Assembly: GCF_014323405.1 (NCBI RefSeq) | Contig: NZ_JACRWE010000003.1 | Location: 434,001 to 498,000 of the forward strand | Reading direction: 5' to 3' | DNA from: Romboutsia faecis | GTDB taxonomy: Bacteria; Bacillota; Clostridia; Peptostreptococcales; Peptostreptococcaceae | Length of the DNA stretch: 64,000 nt | Shown here: positions 9,522 through 18,690 of the stretch, piece by piece | How positions within the stretch are numbered: the first letter of the stretch is position 1 | How the letters are laid out: each line of letters opens with the position of its first letter | The notes under the pieces: model-generated | What the model saw: the letters and a program-made list of their open reading frames with translations, nothing else | Database searches by the model: none | What the model was told of the DNA's origin: nothing | Program-made: the position numbers and the translations under genes

Positions 9522-10787
9522 TTACTTTTGATTCATACTTAGTATTTTATCCAAATAAATAGATTTCATCTGTTGACTTGCTAGCATCTTTTTAGCTGGA
9601 GGTAATTTTAATATTGCAGAAAGTATAGCTGCCATAGCTCTATGGCTACTTAAAGCTTTATTATCAAATATCAGTTCTTGTAGCTGTCCTTTTTCTATAG
9701 CCATAAGAACTACTCTATGTACTGAATTGGCAGGAGTAATTATTTTTTCCTTTCTTCTTAATAATGTAATACTTCTTTTACTACAGTTTCTAACACAAAC
9801 TCCACATCCTAAACATCTATCTTCATCAACTTTAATGATTATTTCATCTTTATTTTTCATCTTACTAATAGCTCCGATTGGGCATGCTTTTATACATTTT
9901 TCGCATTTGACACAAGTCTTATCATTTATACTTGGAATAAAACTTGTAGTTGCTACAGGATGCAAATTACCAAATTTTTTAGCAGCTAATAAAGCTTCGC
10001 AACAACATCCACAACAATTACAAATGAAGTTTACACCTTGTCTTACATTTTCACCACATTGAACTAAATTATGTTCATATGCTTGATGTAGCAATTCTTT
10101 ACATTCTGAAGCATCAATTCTTCTTGCATAGTTGTTTTTTATTAAAGAATTTGCTGTTCCATTAAAAGTCATACATATATCCATTGGAGCATCACATGCT
10201 TTTCCAACATGTTGCATCTTGTGCCTGCAGTAACACATTCCTACAGCAATATGCTTAGCTTCTTCGATAATATGACTAGCTCTTTCATAATCTAATATTG
10301 TTACTTCATTTTCATTGGTTAAAACTTCTTCTTGTACATAAACTCTACCTAACTTCGTCTCAGCAGAATAAAATAAGTCTTTTATAAAATCTTCCTCTAC
10401 ATTTAAATATTGATAATATAGTTCTGCTAAAAGTTTTTGGTCTATATCATTTCTAGTTCTCATTAAAGCGAACTCAATAAATCCTGCCATCGGTGGAGGT
10501 AATATGTATTGTTTCCCCTTATCATCTTCTAAATCTAATAATATTGCTTTACTAGCTAGTTTATCTAATACTTTTAGGGCATCACTTTCGCTTACGCTCC
10601 ATATTTTAGCAGCTGTCTTTACTCTAAATGCCTTTATTGGCAATTGAGCAACAAGTTCTGCCTCCTTCTCAGTAAATAATATTGATAATATCTGATACAA
10701 AGTATCTGATGGAGGTGCACCCTGAGGAAACCTATTTAATCTCTCTTCCAAACTTTTATAAGCCTTTTTAACATTTATATGCGACAT
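9522..10787 (-). CDS. 4Fe-4S dicluster protein with N-terminal winged-helix-like region
   Basis: A 421-aa cytoplasmic protein. Residues ~45-100 resemble a winged helix (AAKIWSVSESDALKVLDKLASKA). The middle is rich in Cys pairs (CYCRHK, CNCCGCCC). The C-terminal third carries two ferredoxin motifs, CVKCEKCIKACP and CLGCGVCVRNCS, each able to hold a 4Fe-4S cluster. Proteins of this layout are found in anaerobes as predicted electron carriers or redox-responsive regulators. The start ATG at 10787 follows AGGGTGAT. It is the first gene before the LUD protein, 80 bp apart, which suggests a possible redox link. Confidence 0.85.
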   Translation of the reverse strand: MSHINVKKAYKSLEERLNRFPQGAPPSDTLYQILSILFTEKEAELVAQLPIKAFRVKTAAKIWSVSESDALKVLDKLASKAILLDLEDDKGKQYILPPPMAGFIEFALMRTRNDIDQKLLAELYYQYLNVEEDFIKDLFYSAETKLGRVYVQEEVLTNENEVTILDYERASHIIEEAKHIAVGMCYCRHKMQHVGKACDAPMDICMTFNGTANSLIKNNYARRIDASECKELLHQAYEHNLVQCGENVRQGVNFICNCCGCCCEALLAAKKFGNLHPVATTSFIPSINDKTCVKCEKCIKACPIGAISKMKNKDEIIIKVDEDRCLGCGVCVRNCSKRSITLLRRKEKIITPANSVHRVVLMAIEKGQLQELIFDNKALSSHRAMAAILSAILKLPPAKKMLASQQMKSIYLDKILSMNQK

Positions 10788-10904
10788 CTAATCACCCTTT
10801 ATTTTTTTATATATTACCTATTGTAGCATAAATAGGTTTATAAAATAATTTAATAAAAACTACTCTACTCTTCACATTATGCTACCATTTTCCATTTTTT
10901 ATAA

Positions 10905-10936
10905 TAAAAAAAAGTTGAACTATATTTAGTTCAACC
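10905..10936 (-). terminator. Strong terminator of the 44-codon gene
   Basis: A GTTGAACTA arm pairs with TAGTTCAAC at 10914-10935 and is followed on the minus strand by an eight- or nine-base T run. Confidence 0.9.
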
Positions 10937-10978
10937 TTTTTTTGGAATATATATATATAAATCATCAGGATTATAAGC

Positions 10979-11113
10979 TTAGTTATGCTCTATTATAGTT
11001 TTAGTCGTGTTTACATTTTGTGCAACACATCTTTGACTATTTATTCTTTCATTTACTAGTATGTATTTTGATATACCCTTTAATGTAGATATTATTCTTT
11101 CTATTTTTTTCAT
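10979..11113 (-). CDS. Small 44-aa protein, unknown
   Basis: The ATG at 11111-11113 follows GGAG with a spacing of about 10 and runs 44 codons to TAA. The peptide is basic in its N-terminal part (MKKIERIISTLKG) and has one Cys (QRCVAQ); no membrane segment or known domain is recognised. It has its own near-consensus promoter with an overlapping palindromic operator and its own strong terminator, so it looks like a complete regulated transcription unit. Whether the peptide or the ~200-nt RNA is the functional product cannot be decided from sequence. Confidence 0.6.
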   Translation of the reverse strand: MKKIERIISTLKGISKYILVNERINSQRCVAQNVNTTKTIIEHN

Positions 11114-11151
11114 TTTTAATCATCTCCGTTACTTCTTTTTTTCTTACAAGA

Positions 11152-11182
11152 ATATTGTATACAATATGCAGTATATTGTCAA
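11152..11182 (-). promoter_or_regulatory. Consensus promoter with overlapping palindromic operator
   Basis: On the minus strand TTGACA (11177-11182) and TACAAT (11154-11159) are exactly 17 bases apart, a near-perfect vegetative promoter. A perfect 16-base palindrome, ATATTGTATACAATAT (11152-11167), covers the -10 box. TTGTATACAA-type palindromes are typical of GntR-family operators, so repression by such a regulator is inferred. Confidence 0.8.
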
Positions 11183-11223
11183 CGTATTTTTTTATTTTTA
11201 TTATAATTAAAATATTTAATATA

Positions 11224-12213
11224 TTAGCAAATACTAATCAAATCCCTTAAAATTGATGAAGCTGCATTTAATGGTGAAGAAGCCCCTCCAATAATAGTTA
11301 AATCTCCTAATATATCAGTTTTATAATAAACCCCTTTATTTTTTCCATCGATTGAGTATAGTGGATGATATTTGTCTATTAATTGTGGTTTAACTTCAAT
11401 TATAAAATTTTTATTATCTGATGATATTTTTCCAATAAGTTTTATCTTCTTATTATCCTTTTCTGCATTTTCTATTTCATAAAGACCTATATTTTCTATT
11501 CCTTCTACATATATGTCTTTAATGTCTAAATCCATAACTACTTTAGATATAATTAGCATTTTTGCAGCTGTATCATATCCACTTACGTCTAAATATGGAT
11601 TTGCTTCTGCTATTTTTAAACTCTGTGCTTTTTCCAATGCTTCTATATATGTAATTTTACTATTAGTCATTTCTTCGATAATATAATTGCTTGTACCATT
11701 TAACACTCCTTGTATTTCTATAATCTTTGAGCCTTTGAAACAACTATTTCCAACATCTACAGAGGGTAATGCTCCTCCAGTTGTACACCCAACTTTAAGA
11801 CTTCTATTATTGTTATCTGCTATAGATTTTAACTCCTTATAATAATGAATTATCGGACCCTTATTCCCTGTAACAACATGTATTTTATTTGTAAGAGCCT
11901 TTTTTATATGAGTATATCCAGGTTCTCCATCTTTTATGTTTGTACTTGTTAACTCTATTAAACAGTCAATATCTTTATTTTCTATTATGTTATCAATATT
12001 TATGTTTTTCCAGTTAGGATGTTCTTCTAGTTTAATATTCTTATCAATATGATTTATTATTGATTTTATATCCAATCCCTCAGGATTATATATTCCACCG
12101 TTACTCTTTATTATGTAATTTAACTTTATTCCATCTAATAATTCTTCTCTAATTTTTAATAATTTAACAAAAGATTTCCCCACTTCTCCAAATCCAATTA
12201 GTCCTAAATTCAT
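11224..12213 (-). CDS. hom: Homoserine dehydrogenase, short form
   Basis: Reduces aspartate semialdehyde to homoserine on the way to threonine and methionine. The N-terminal GLIGFGEVG is the Rossmann nucleotide loop, VTGNKGPI and GVLNGTSNYI are catalytic-domain signatures, and AEANPYLDVSGYDTAAK matches the HSD signature. At 329 aa it lacks the C-terminal ACT regulatory domain found in longer homologs, so feedback inhibition would have to occur elsewhere. The start ATG at 12213 follows GGAGG. It is monocistronic and divergent from the aminotransferase gene. Confidence 0.93.
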   Translation of the reverse strand: MNLGLIGFGEVGKSFVKLLKIREELLDGIKLNYIIKSNGGIYNPEGLDIKSIINHIDKNIKLEEHPNWKNINIDNIIENKDIDCLIELTSTNIKDGEPGYTHIKKALTNKIHVVTGNKGPIIHYYKELKSIADNNNRSLKVGCTTGGALPSVDVGNSCFKGSKIIEIQGVLNGTSNYIIEEMTNSKITYIEALEKAQSLKIAEANPYLDVSGYDTAAKMLIISKVVMDLDIKDIYVEGIENIGLYEIENAEKDNKKIKLIGKISSDNKNFIIEVKPQLIDKYHPLYSIDGKNKGVYYKTDILGDLTIIGGASSPLNAASSILRDLISIC

Positions 12214-12459
12214 ATTCTTACCTCCACTTTAACTTTATATTATTATAATTGATTTTATTTAAATTAAGATATAGTTTAATGAAATAAATCATATCTTTAT
12301 AATAGTGATATACAATTTATATTTTATATATTATATTTTTTAATATATTTAATTATTTTAATTAATTGCAATTTTTAAAAATATGCTGATTATTTTGACA
12401 AATAGTTTATTAAAATATGCTAAAATATACTTAATTAATTTATAAGGGGTGTTATTACA

Positions 12460-13662
12460 ATGATATCAAATAAAATGGAAACTCTTCTTAAAGGAAACTC
12501 TGTCATAAGAGCAATGTTTGAAGAAGGCAAAAAACTAGCTCAAATTCATGGATCTGAAAATGTCTACGACTTTAGTATAGGTAATCCAAATGTAGAACCT
12601 CCAGAGAAAATCAAAGAGATTATAAATGAAATATTGAATTCTGAATCTGCAAATTTAGTTCACGGATATATGAATAACTCTGGATATGAAGATGTAAGAG
12701 AATCTATTGCATCATATTTAAATAAAAAGGAAAGCCTTAGTTTAGGTTTTGAAAATATAATTATGACTTGTGGGGCTGCTGGAGGATTAAATATAATTTT
12801 AAAGACATTATTAAATCCTGATGATGAGGTTATAACATTTGCTCCATATTTTGGGGAATACGGTAATTATGTAAATAACTTTGATGGTAAATTAGTAGTT
12901 GTACCTACAAATATAGATAACTTTGAACCAGATTTAAATACTTTGAGTATAGCAATAACACCTAAAACTAAAGCTTTAATAATAAACACACCTAATAATC
13001 CAACTGGAGTAATATACTCATCTACTTTCTTAGAAAACTTAGGAAATTTACTTGAAGAAAAACAAAAAGAGTTTAATTCTAATATTTACTTAATATCAGA
13101 TGAGCCATATAGGGAAATTACTTACAACAGTGCTATAGTTCCTTGCATCTTAAAATACTACAAAAACTCTTTTATAGGTTATTCATATAGCAAATCCTTA
13201 TCTCTTCCTGGAGAACGTATTGGATATGTGGTAGTAAATAATGATATGAATGACTTTGATAATATAATATCTTCACTTAATATAGCAAATAGAATTCTAG
13301 GTTTTGTTAATGCTCCTTCTCTTTTCCAAAGAGTAATTGCTAGATGCTTAGATGCTGAGGTTGATATTGATATTTATAAAAGAAACTTTGATGTTTTATA
13401 TAATCATATAACTGATTTAGGTTTTACATGTGTAAAGCCCAAAGGAACTTTTTACTTATTCCCTAGAACTCCAATTGAAGATGATAAAAAATTCTGTGAG
13501 GATGCAAAAAAATTCAATTTACTTTTAGTCCCTGGCTCTTCCTTTGGATGTCCAGGTCATTTTAGAATTTCTTATTGTGTATCATATGATACTGTTATAA
13601 ATTCACTTCCTGCTTTTGAAAAATTAGCAGAACTTTATAATTTAAGTAGTAATACAAATTAA
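12460..13662 (+). CDS. Pyridoxal-phosphate aminotransferase, class I/II
   Basis: A 400-aa fold-type I aminotransferase. Visible features are GAAGGLN near residue 105, NNPTG at 179-183, DEPYRE at 214-219, the Schiff-base Lys245 in SYSKSLSLPGER, and the phosphate-contact Arg253. It most resembles aspartate/aromatic-type transaminases, and the exact amino acid is unknown. The start follows AAGGGG. It is divergent from homoserine dehydrogenase, so a role in aspartate-family metabolism is plausible but not shown. It ends in a clear terminator. Confidence 0.9.
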   Translation: MISNKMETLLKGNSVIRAMFEEGKKLAQIHGSENVYDFSIGNPNVEPPEKIKEIINEILNSESANLVHGYMNNSGYEDVRESIASYLNKKESLSLGFENIIMTCGAAGGLNIILKTLLNPDDEVITFAPYFGEYGNYVNNFDGKLVVVPTNIDNFEPDLNTLSIAITPKTKALIINTPNNPTGVIYSSTFLENLGNLLEEKQKEFNSNIYLISDEPYREITYNSAIVPCILKYYKNSFIGYSYSKSLSLPGERIGYVVVNNDMNDFDNIISSLNIANRILGFVNAPSLFQRVIARCLDAEVDIDIYKRNFDVLYNHITDLGFTCVKPKGTFYLFPRTPIEDDKKFCEDAKKFNLLLVPGSSFGCPGHFRISYCVSYDTVINSLPAFEKLAELYNLSSNTN

Positions 13663-13667
13663 AAAAT

Positions 13668-13710
13668 AAGAGCATACTCCAGTATATAATTTTTATCGAG
13701 GTATGCTCTT
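13668..13710 (+). terminator. Terminator after the aminotransferase gene
   Basis: An AAGAGCATACTCC arm pairs with GAGGTATGCTCTT (one bulge) and is followed by a T-rich tail. Flanking A residues may let it also serve the convergent 163-aa gene. Confidence 0.85.
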
Positions 13711-13745
13711 TCTTTTATTTTTCAATTTTTTACTTAAGTATGCAC

Positions 13746-14237
13746 TTATAAATCAGTTTTTAATACAAAACTGACTAAGTTAAGAAGATTATTAGCTATA
13801 ATAAATTCTTCTTTACTAATATAATTAATATATGATCTAATTTCTTCCCATTTTTCTTCTACAGATTTACTATTAAAACTTATATCTTTTATACTGTTTA
13901 TTATGTCGGTAACTTCAAGCTTTTTATCTATAGATAAAGAAGTATTTGATTCTATTTCACTCATAGCATCATCAAAAACTTCTTTAAGAGCAGATATTTT
14001 ATATTCATTAGTTAGCTTATTTTTATGCTCATTTAAATATTCATTCAAATCCTCTAAATCTTTTTTCTTGTATGACCATACATTATTCTTCTCTAGTGAA
14101 GTTAAGAAGTTTATTTGATTTTTATATTTATCAATCATCTCCTCAATAATTATTACCATTTCTAATAGATTATTTAATTTTAGTGACTCTTCACATTTTT
14201 TTATATCTAAATCTAAAACTTTAATATTTTCCTTCAA
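13746..14237 (-). CDS. Uncharacterised 163-aa alpha-helical protein
   Basis: No family recognised. The predicted product is charged, Lys/Glu/Asn-rich and almost wholly helical, with probable coiled-coil stretches between residues ~5 and 110. It has no signal or membrane segment. The start is a TTG at 14235-14237, placed 9 bases after AAGGAT; no in-frame ATG lies near. The gene is convergent with the aminotransferase gene and separated from the cold-shock gene by a terminator. Confidence 0.65.
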   Translation of the reverse strand: MKENIKVLDLDIKKCEESLKLNNLLEMVIIIEEMIDKYKNQINFLTSLEKNNVWSYKKKDLEDLNEYLNEHKNKLTNEYKISALKEVFDDAMSEIESNTSLSIDKKLEVTDIINSIKDISFNSKSVEEKWEEIRSYINYISKEEFIIANNLLNLVSFVLKTDL

Positions 14238-14426
14238 ATTATGACCATCCTTCTAATTTATTTCTTTTACTACTTATACAAAGTTTATAATATGTTATAA
14301 ATATTAAATTAGCAATACTCTACTTCAACGATTTTACTTAATTATATAATGACATCTTTTAATTCATTAACTAAATATAGTTTTACACTAAATTTAGTTG
14401 GAAAGTCTTGATTTTTATTATATAAA

Positions 14427-14457
14427 AAATACCTTTTATTTTTCTAAAAGGTATTTT
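14427..14457 (-). terminator. Terminator after the cold-shock gene
   Basis: An AAAATACCTTTT arm pairs with AAAAGGTATTTT around a T-rich loop. It lies 18 bases past the stop codon at 14475. Confidence 0.85.
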
Positions 14458-14474
14458 CAATAATTATTTTATTT

Positions 14475-14684
14475 TTACATTTTTTGAACATTTATAGCTG
14501 ATGGACCTCTTTCAGCTTGAACTACATCAAAGTTCACTTCTTCTCCTTCATGTAAATCTTTATTATGACCTACTTCTTTTATATTAGAATGATGTACAAA
14601 AATATCTTCTCCATCAATAGTTTTTATAAACCCGTAACCTTTCTCATTATCAAACCATTTAACAACGCCATTGTAATTTGCCAT
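14475..14684 (-). CDS. Cold-shock protein (CspA/CspB family)
   Basis: A 69-aa single OB-fold RNA/DNA-binding protein. RNP1 is seen as KGYGFI (residues 15-20) and RNP2 as DIFVHH (residues 27-32), and VKWFDNEKGYGF is the family signature. It would melt RNA secondary structure in the cytoplasm. The start ATG at 14684 follows GAAGGAG at a good spacing. The gene is monocistronic with its own terminator. Which Csp paralog it is cannot be told from one window. Confidence 0.96.
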   Translation of the reverse strand: MANYNGVVKWFDNEKGYGFIKTIDGEDIFVHHSNIKEVGHNKDLHEGEEVNFDVVQAERGPSAINVQKM

Positions 14685-14860
14685 TTAAAATTTCTCCTTC
14701 TTTAAATAATGTTTCTTTAAATATTATCTGTCTATCATACTTTTTTATTCTTGAAATTACATACCATTATATCTTTTCTAACCTTACTCATAAATATTAT
14801 TTACTTTAGTGAGTAAAATAATAGATAGATTTATATTTTTTAAGTAATGGAGTGAAAAAA

Positions 14861-15049
14861 ATGGATAATAATTATAGTTTATTTAACACAAATAATAGAT
14901 TAGGACGATTTTTAGATGAATATCAAACTAATATTATAATATCTTCAAATGCATCAGAGGAAAGATTTAAAGATGGTGTAGATTATTACTACAGCCTAAA
15001 CGACTATTTAAATGACGACAAGGAAGAAAAAACAAATTATATGAACTAA
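14861..15049 (+). CDS. Uncharacterised 62-aa acidic protein
   Basis: A small Asn/Asp/Tyr-rich protein without signal or membrane segments. The ATG at 14861 was chosen because GGAG lies 8 bases upstream; a GTG three codons earlier overlaps that site. No family is recognised. It lies alone between the divergent cold-shock gene and the convergent ABC importer operon. Confidence 0.55.
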   Translation: MDNNYSLFNTNNRLGRFLDEYQTNIIISSNASEERFKDGVDYYYSLNDYLNDDKEEKTNYMN

Positions 15050-15055
15050 TAAAAA

Positions 15056-15091
15056 TGGACTGCCTCTAAATTAGTATTAAGAGACAGTCCA
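15056..15091. terminator. Terminator at the end of the BMP importer operon
   Basis: A TGGACTG-CCTCT arm pairs with AGAG-ACAGTCCA with a bulge on each side. On the minus strand it is followed by ATTTTTA, fitting the end of the importer operon; it may also serve the convergent 62-aa gene. Confidence 0.75.
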
Positions 15092-15113
15092 TAATGAACT
15101 CTGTGTTTATATA

Positions 15114-16031
15114 TTATGCTTTATTTTCTTGATTTGTTTTATTAGCACAATAAACAACATATATAACAACTATAGCTAAGTATGGAAGCATTTGAATAAA
15201 CTCTATCGGAAGGTTTATTCCTTGTAAGTAATTACTCATACTCTCAGCAAACCCAAATAAACTTGAAGTTAAAAGCCCTACTACTGGATTAGCTCCTGCC
15301 ATGGACTGAGTAGCAAGTGCTATATATCCTCTACCTGATGTCATACCCGCAGAGAATAATGTAACATATCCCATTGATAAGAATGCTCCACCAAGTGCAG
15401 CTAATGCTCCACTCATAGTTAGTGCTATATATTTTACTTTATTAACACTTATTCCTACAGACTCAGCAGCTTCTGGACTTTCTCCGACAGCCTTTATTCT
15501 AAGCCCTAATTGTGTATATTTAAACATTATATATACAAGCAGTACTAGTACTAATGCTACATAAGTTAGTATATTGTGACCTGATATTATCTTTCCAATT
15601 ACAGGTATATTTTCTATTATTGGTATATTAATATTTGGTAATGCTAAAGAATTTAAAGAAGTAGAAGCTCCTTTATCTCCTGTTAATAAATATAATCCAA
15701 ATATAGTCATACCTGATGCCATTAAATTAAGTGATATACCAGATATAATTATATTAGATTTTAATTTAAGTGCAAAATAAGCAATTATATTACTTAATAT
15801 TATACCTGAAATCACTGAACATATTAAACCTAAAAAAGCATTTTGTGTAAAGTGACTTGCTGCAACTCCAACGAATGCCGCTGTTAGCATTGTACCTTCT
15901 AGTGCTATATTTCTAGCTCCAGCACGAGATGCTATCATAGCACCTAATGTTGTTAAAAGTATTGGCGTTGTAGATCTTATAACAGCAAACCAAAAATCTT
16001 CTTTTAATAATATTGCAAATAGAGCTTCCAT
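15114..16031 (-). CDS. ABC importer permease, NupQ-like
   Basis: A 305-aa inner-membrane subunit with eight or more hydrophobic segments, of the BPD_transp_2 family used by BMP-type nucleoside importers. The GARNIALEGTML and VGESPEAAESVGI segments match the conserved loops that contact the ATPase. Its ATG overlaps by one base the stop codon of the preceding permease, a sign of translational coupling. It is the last gene of the operon, followed by a terminator. The substrate is probably a nucleoside or similar, by family only. Confidence 0.9.
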   Translation of the reverse strand: MEALFAILLKEDFWFAVIRSTTPILLTTLGAMIASRAGARNIALEGTMLTAAFVGVAASHFTQNAFLGLICSVISGIILSNIIAYFALKLKSNIIISGISLNLMASGMTIFGLYLLTGDKGASTSLNSLALPNINIPIIENIPVIGKIISGHNILTYVALVLVLLVYIMFKYTQLGLRIKAVGESPEAAESVGISVNKVKYIALTMSGALAALGGAFLSMGYVTLFSAGMTSGRGYIALATQSMAGANPVVGLLTSSLFGFAESMSNYLQGINLPIEFIQMLPYLAIVVIYVVYCANKTNQENKA

Positions 16032-17119
16032 TACTTATCGCCCCCTTTGTTTTCGTTGTTTGCTAAGGCTAACTGACTTTCTTTTCTTTGTTTTATAAAG
16101 TATAAGAATCTTTCAGCTGTAACTAAAAGTATTATTACACCTTGTATAAGTGCAACTATTTCATTTTGTACATCTGTTTGTCTAGCCATTATATCTGCAC
16201 CAACACGTAGATAAGATAAGAAAAATGCCGCTATTGGCACAAATATTGGATTGTTAGATGATAGTATAGATATTATAACCCCATCCCAAGCATATGTTGG
16301 AGCAGTTGCCCATTGGAAGCGTCTATACATACCTAACTTTTCTATAGCTCCCCCTATTGCTGCTACGAATCCTGATATAAATGAAGTATATAATATTACC
16401 TTCTTTGTATTTATACCTGAATATCTAGCAAACTCTGGGTTAGAACCAACTATTCTTATTTCATATCCCCACTTAGTACGTGTTAAGAATATATAAAGTA
16501 GTATACAAACTACTATTGCTATTATAAATCCTGTGTGAAGTCTTGTCCCATCAACTATATTTGATAAAGCTGATGTTTTTAGGAACTTAAGTGAGGCAAA
16601 GTTACTTGCTTGTCTATCTGCTAAGAATTTATTAACTATATATAATCCAGTATAGAAGAACACATAGTTAAGCATTAAAGATGTAACTAGTTCATTTGCT
16701 TTGTATTTAACCTTACACCATGCAGGTATGCTTCCTATAATTCCGCCAATAAATCCAGCTATAACTATTGCTACCATTGGATGAATCCCACTTGGAAGTG
16801 GTATCATTATTGCAATGAAAGATGCTACTACAGCCCCCATATAAAATGAAGCGTCTGTTATCATTGAGAAGTTTCCTGATTTGAAAACTAAACTTAATGA
16901 TAAACCAGTAAACATAAGCGGTACCATCATCTCAAGTACATTAAATAAGTATCTTTTCGAACTTATTGGTCCTGTAAGTAACGTTGCTAAAGCTTTAGTT
17001 GGATTTTCACTGCACATGAATATTATTGCTGTTGTTATAACAAGTGCTATACCTACTGCAACAAATAATCTTAATAAATCAAAATATTTTAAGACATTAA
17101 ATTTACTGTCTTTACGCAT
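16031..17119 (-). CDS. ABC importer permease, NupP-like
   Basis: A 362-aa permease with about ten hydrophobic segments and the coupling loop IVGSNPEFARYSGINTKKV. It pairs with the NupQ-like subunit as a heterodimeric channel. The ATG at 17119 follows CGGAGG; the in-frame GTG three codons upstream overlaps that site. Its start overlaps the end of the ATPase gene by 8 bases. The C-terminus is charged and cytoplasmic. Confidence 0.9.
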   Translation of the reverse strand: MRKDSKFNVLKYFDLLRLFVAVGIALVITTAIIFMCSENPTKALATLLTGPISSKRYLFNVLEMMVPLMFTGLSLSLVFKSGNFSMITDASFYMGAVVASFIAIMIPLPSGIHPMVAIVIAGFIGGIIGSIPAWCKVKYKANELVTSLMLNYVFFYTGLYIVNKFLADRQASNFASLKFLKTSALSNIVDGTRLHTGFIIAIVVCILLYIFLTRTKWGYEIRIVGSNPEFARYSGINTKKVILYTSFISGFVAAIGGAIEKLGMYRRFQWATAPTYAWDGVIISILSSNNPIFVPIAAFFLSYLRVGADIMARQTDVQNEIVALIQGVIILLVTAERFLYFIKQRKESQLALANNENKGGDK

Positions 17120-18665
17120 AATAAGCACCTCCGATTACCTCATCACTATCACGCTTAACGCCTAGCATGTAAAGACCTAATTCTTCTTCTGTAACATTTT
17201 TAGCATCATCCATATACGCTACTATTTTACCTTCATGCATAACTATTATACTATCACTTAAAGATAATACTTCTCCTAAATCTGATGATATAAGTAATAT
17301 TGCTTTTTTAGCTTCTCTCATATCAAGTATTTTATGTCTTATGAATTCTATTGCCCCAACATCTATTCCACGAGTTGGTTGATTAACTATTAAAAGATTT
17401 GGATCATATAAAAACTCACGTCCAACTATTACCTTTTGTATATTACCACCAGATAAATCTTTTATAGATTGTTTAGTATTATCATGCTTTACTATAAATT
17501 CTTTTACTAATTTAGTTGTAAATTCCTTTACTTTTGTTAAGTCTAGTAATCCTTTTTTATTTAATTCCTTTGAAGCATATATCTTAGATATTGCATTGTC
17601 TTCAATTGAAAGATTTGGTGCACTACCAAAATGTAATCTATCTTCAGAAACATGAGATATTCCTAGTTCTTGTCTTTTTAATATAGATTCTTTAGTTATA
17701 TCATTCTTACCTAAAGCGATTTTACCATTTACTATTGGAGTTGTACCTATTATCGCATTTACAAGTTCTGATTGTCCATTACCCTCTATACCAGCTATAC
17801 CAAGTATTTGACCTTCACGAACTGTAAAGCTTACATCATTTACCACTACATTTTTGAATGAGTTTTTAACAGTTAAGTTATCAACGCTTAAAACTACATC
17901 CTTAAAGTCTCTTTGAGTTTTTTCTATGTTTAAATCTACATCACGACCAACCATAAGTCTAGATATCTCTTGTTCTGATAATTCACTAACTGTGTAAGTA
18001 CCCATTGTTTGTCCATCTCTTAAAACTGTTAATCTATCACAAAGTTCTTTTATTTCGTGAAGTTTATGAGATATAAATATAATTGTATATCCTTGTTCTT
18101 TTAATAACTTTAACTGTTTAAATAATTCTTCTATCTCCTGTGGTGTAAGTACTGCTGTTGGTTCATCTAGTATTAATATCTTAGCTCCTCTATATAAAGC
18201 TTTTAATATTTCTAATTTTTGTTTCATTGCTATTGAAATGTCTTTTACCTTAGCTCTTGCGTCAACTTTTAAGTTATATTTTTTTGAGATTTCTTCTGTT
18301 TGCGCTATAGCTTCTTCAATATTTATAAATCCTGATTTTGTTGTTTCATGACCTAATATTAAATTTTCCGCTACAGTCAAAGAAGGCACCAGCATAAAAT
18401 GCTGATGCACCATTCCTATACCTTTTTCTAGAGCTTGTTTTGAAGATGAGAAATGTACTTGCTCTCCATTTACAAATATATCACCACTAGTCTGCGGTAT
18501 CATTCCAAATAGCATTTTCATTAAAGTAGATTTTCCTGCACCATTTTCACCTATAAGTGCATGAACTTCACCTTCATTTATAGCAATATTTACATTATAG
18601 TTTGCAACTACACCACCAGGGTAGACTTTTGTTAAATTACTTACTTTTAATATTTCTTTCTTCAT
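17112..18665 (-). CDS. ABC importer ATPase with two nucleotide-binding domains
   Basis: A 517-aa protein with two fused ABC domains, as in nucleoside and sugar importers of the RbsA/NupO type. The first domain has Walker A GENGAGKST, a degenerate signature and LDEPTAVLTP. The second has GIEGNGQSELV in place of a classical Walker A, LSGGNIQKV and a Q-rich Walker B region (NQPTRGIDVG). Asymmetric second sites are usual in this family. It energises transport from the cytoplasmic side. The gene follows the lipoprotein gene by 25 bases. Confidence 0.93.
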   Translation of the reverse strand: MKKEILKVSNLTKVYPGGVVANYNVNIAINEGEVHALIGENGAGKSTLMKMLFGMIPQTSGDIFVNGEQVHFSSSKQALEKGIGMVHQHFMLVPSLTVAENLILGHETTKSGFINIEEAIAQTEEISKKYNLKVDARAKVKDISIAMKQKLEILKALYRGAKILILDEPTAVLTPQEIEELFKQLKLLKEQGYTIIFISHKLHEIKELCDRLTVLRDGQTMGTYTVSELSEQEISRLMVGRDVDLNIEKTQRDFKDVVLSVDNLTVKNSFKNVVVNDVSFTVREGQILGIAGIEGNGQSELVNAIIGTTPIVNGKIALGKNDITKESILKRQELGISHVSEDRLHFGSAPNLSIEDNAISKIYASKELNKKGLLDLTKVKEFTTKLVKEFIVKHDNTKQSIKDLSGGNIQKVIVGREFLYDPNLLIVNQPTRGIDVGAIEFIRHKILDMREAKKAILLISSDLGEVLSLSDSIIVMHEGKIVAYMDDAKNVTEEELGLYMLGVKRDSDEVIGGAYYA

Positions 18666-18690
18666 TTAACACACCCCGATCCTAATCTAA

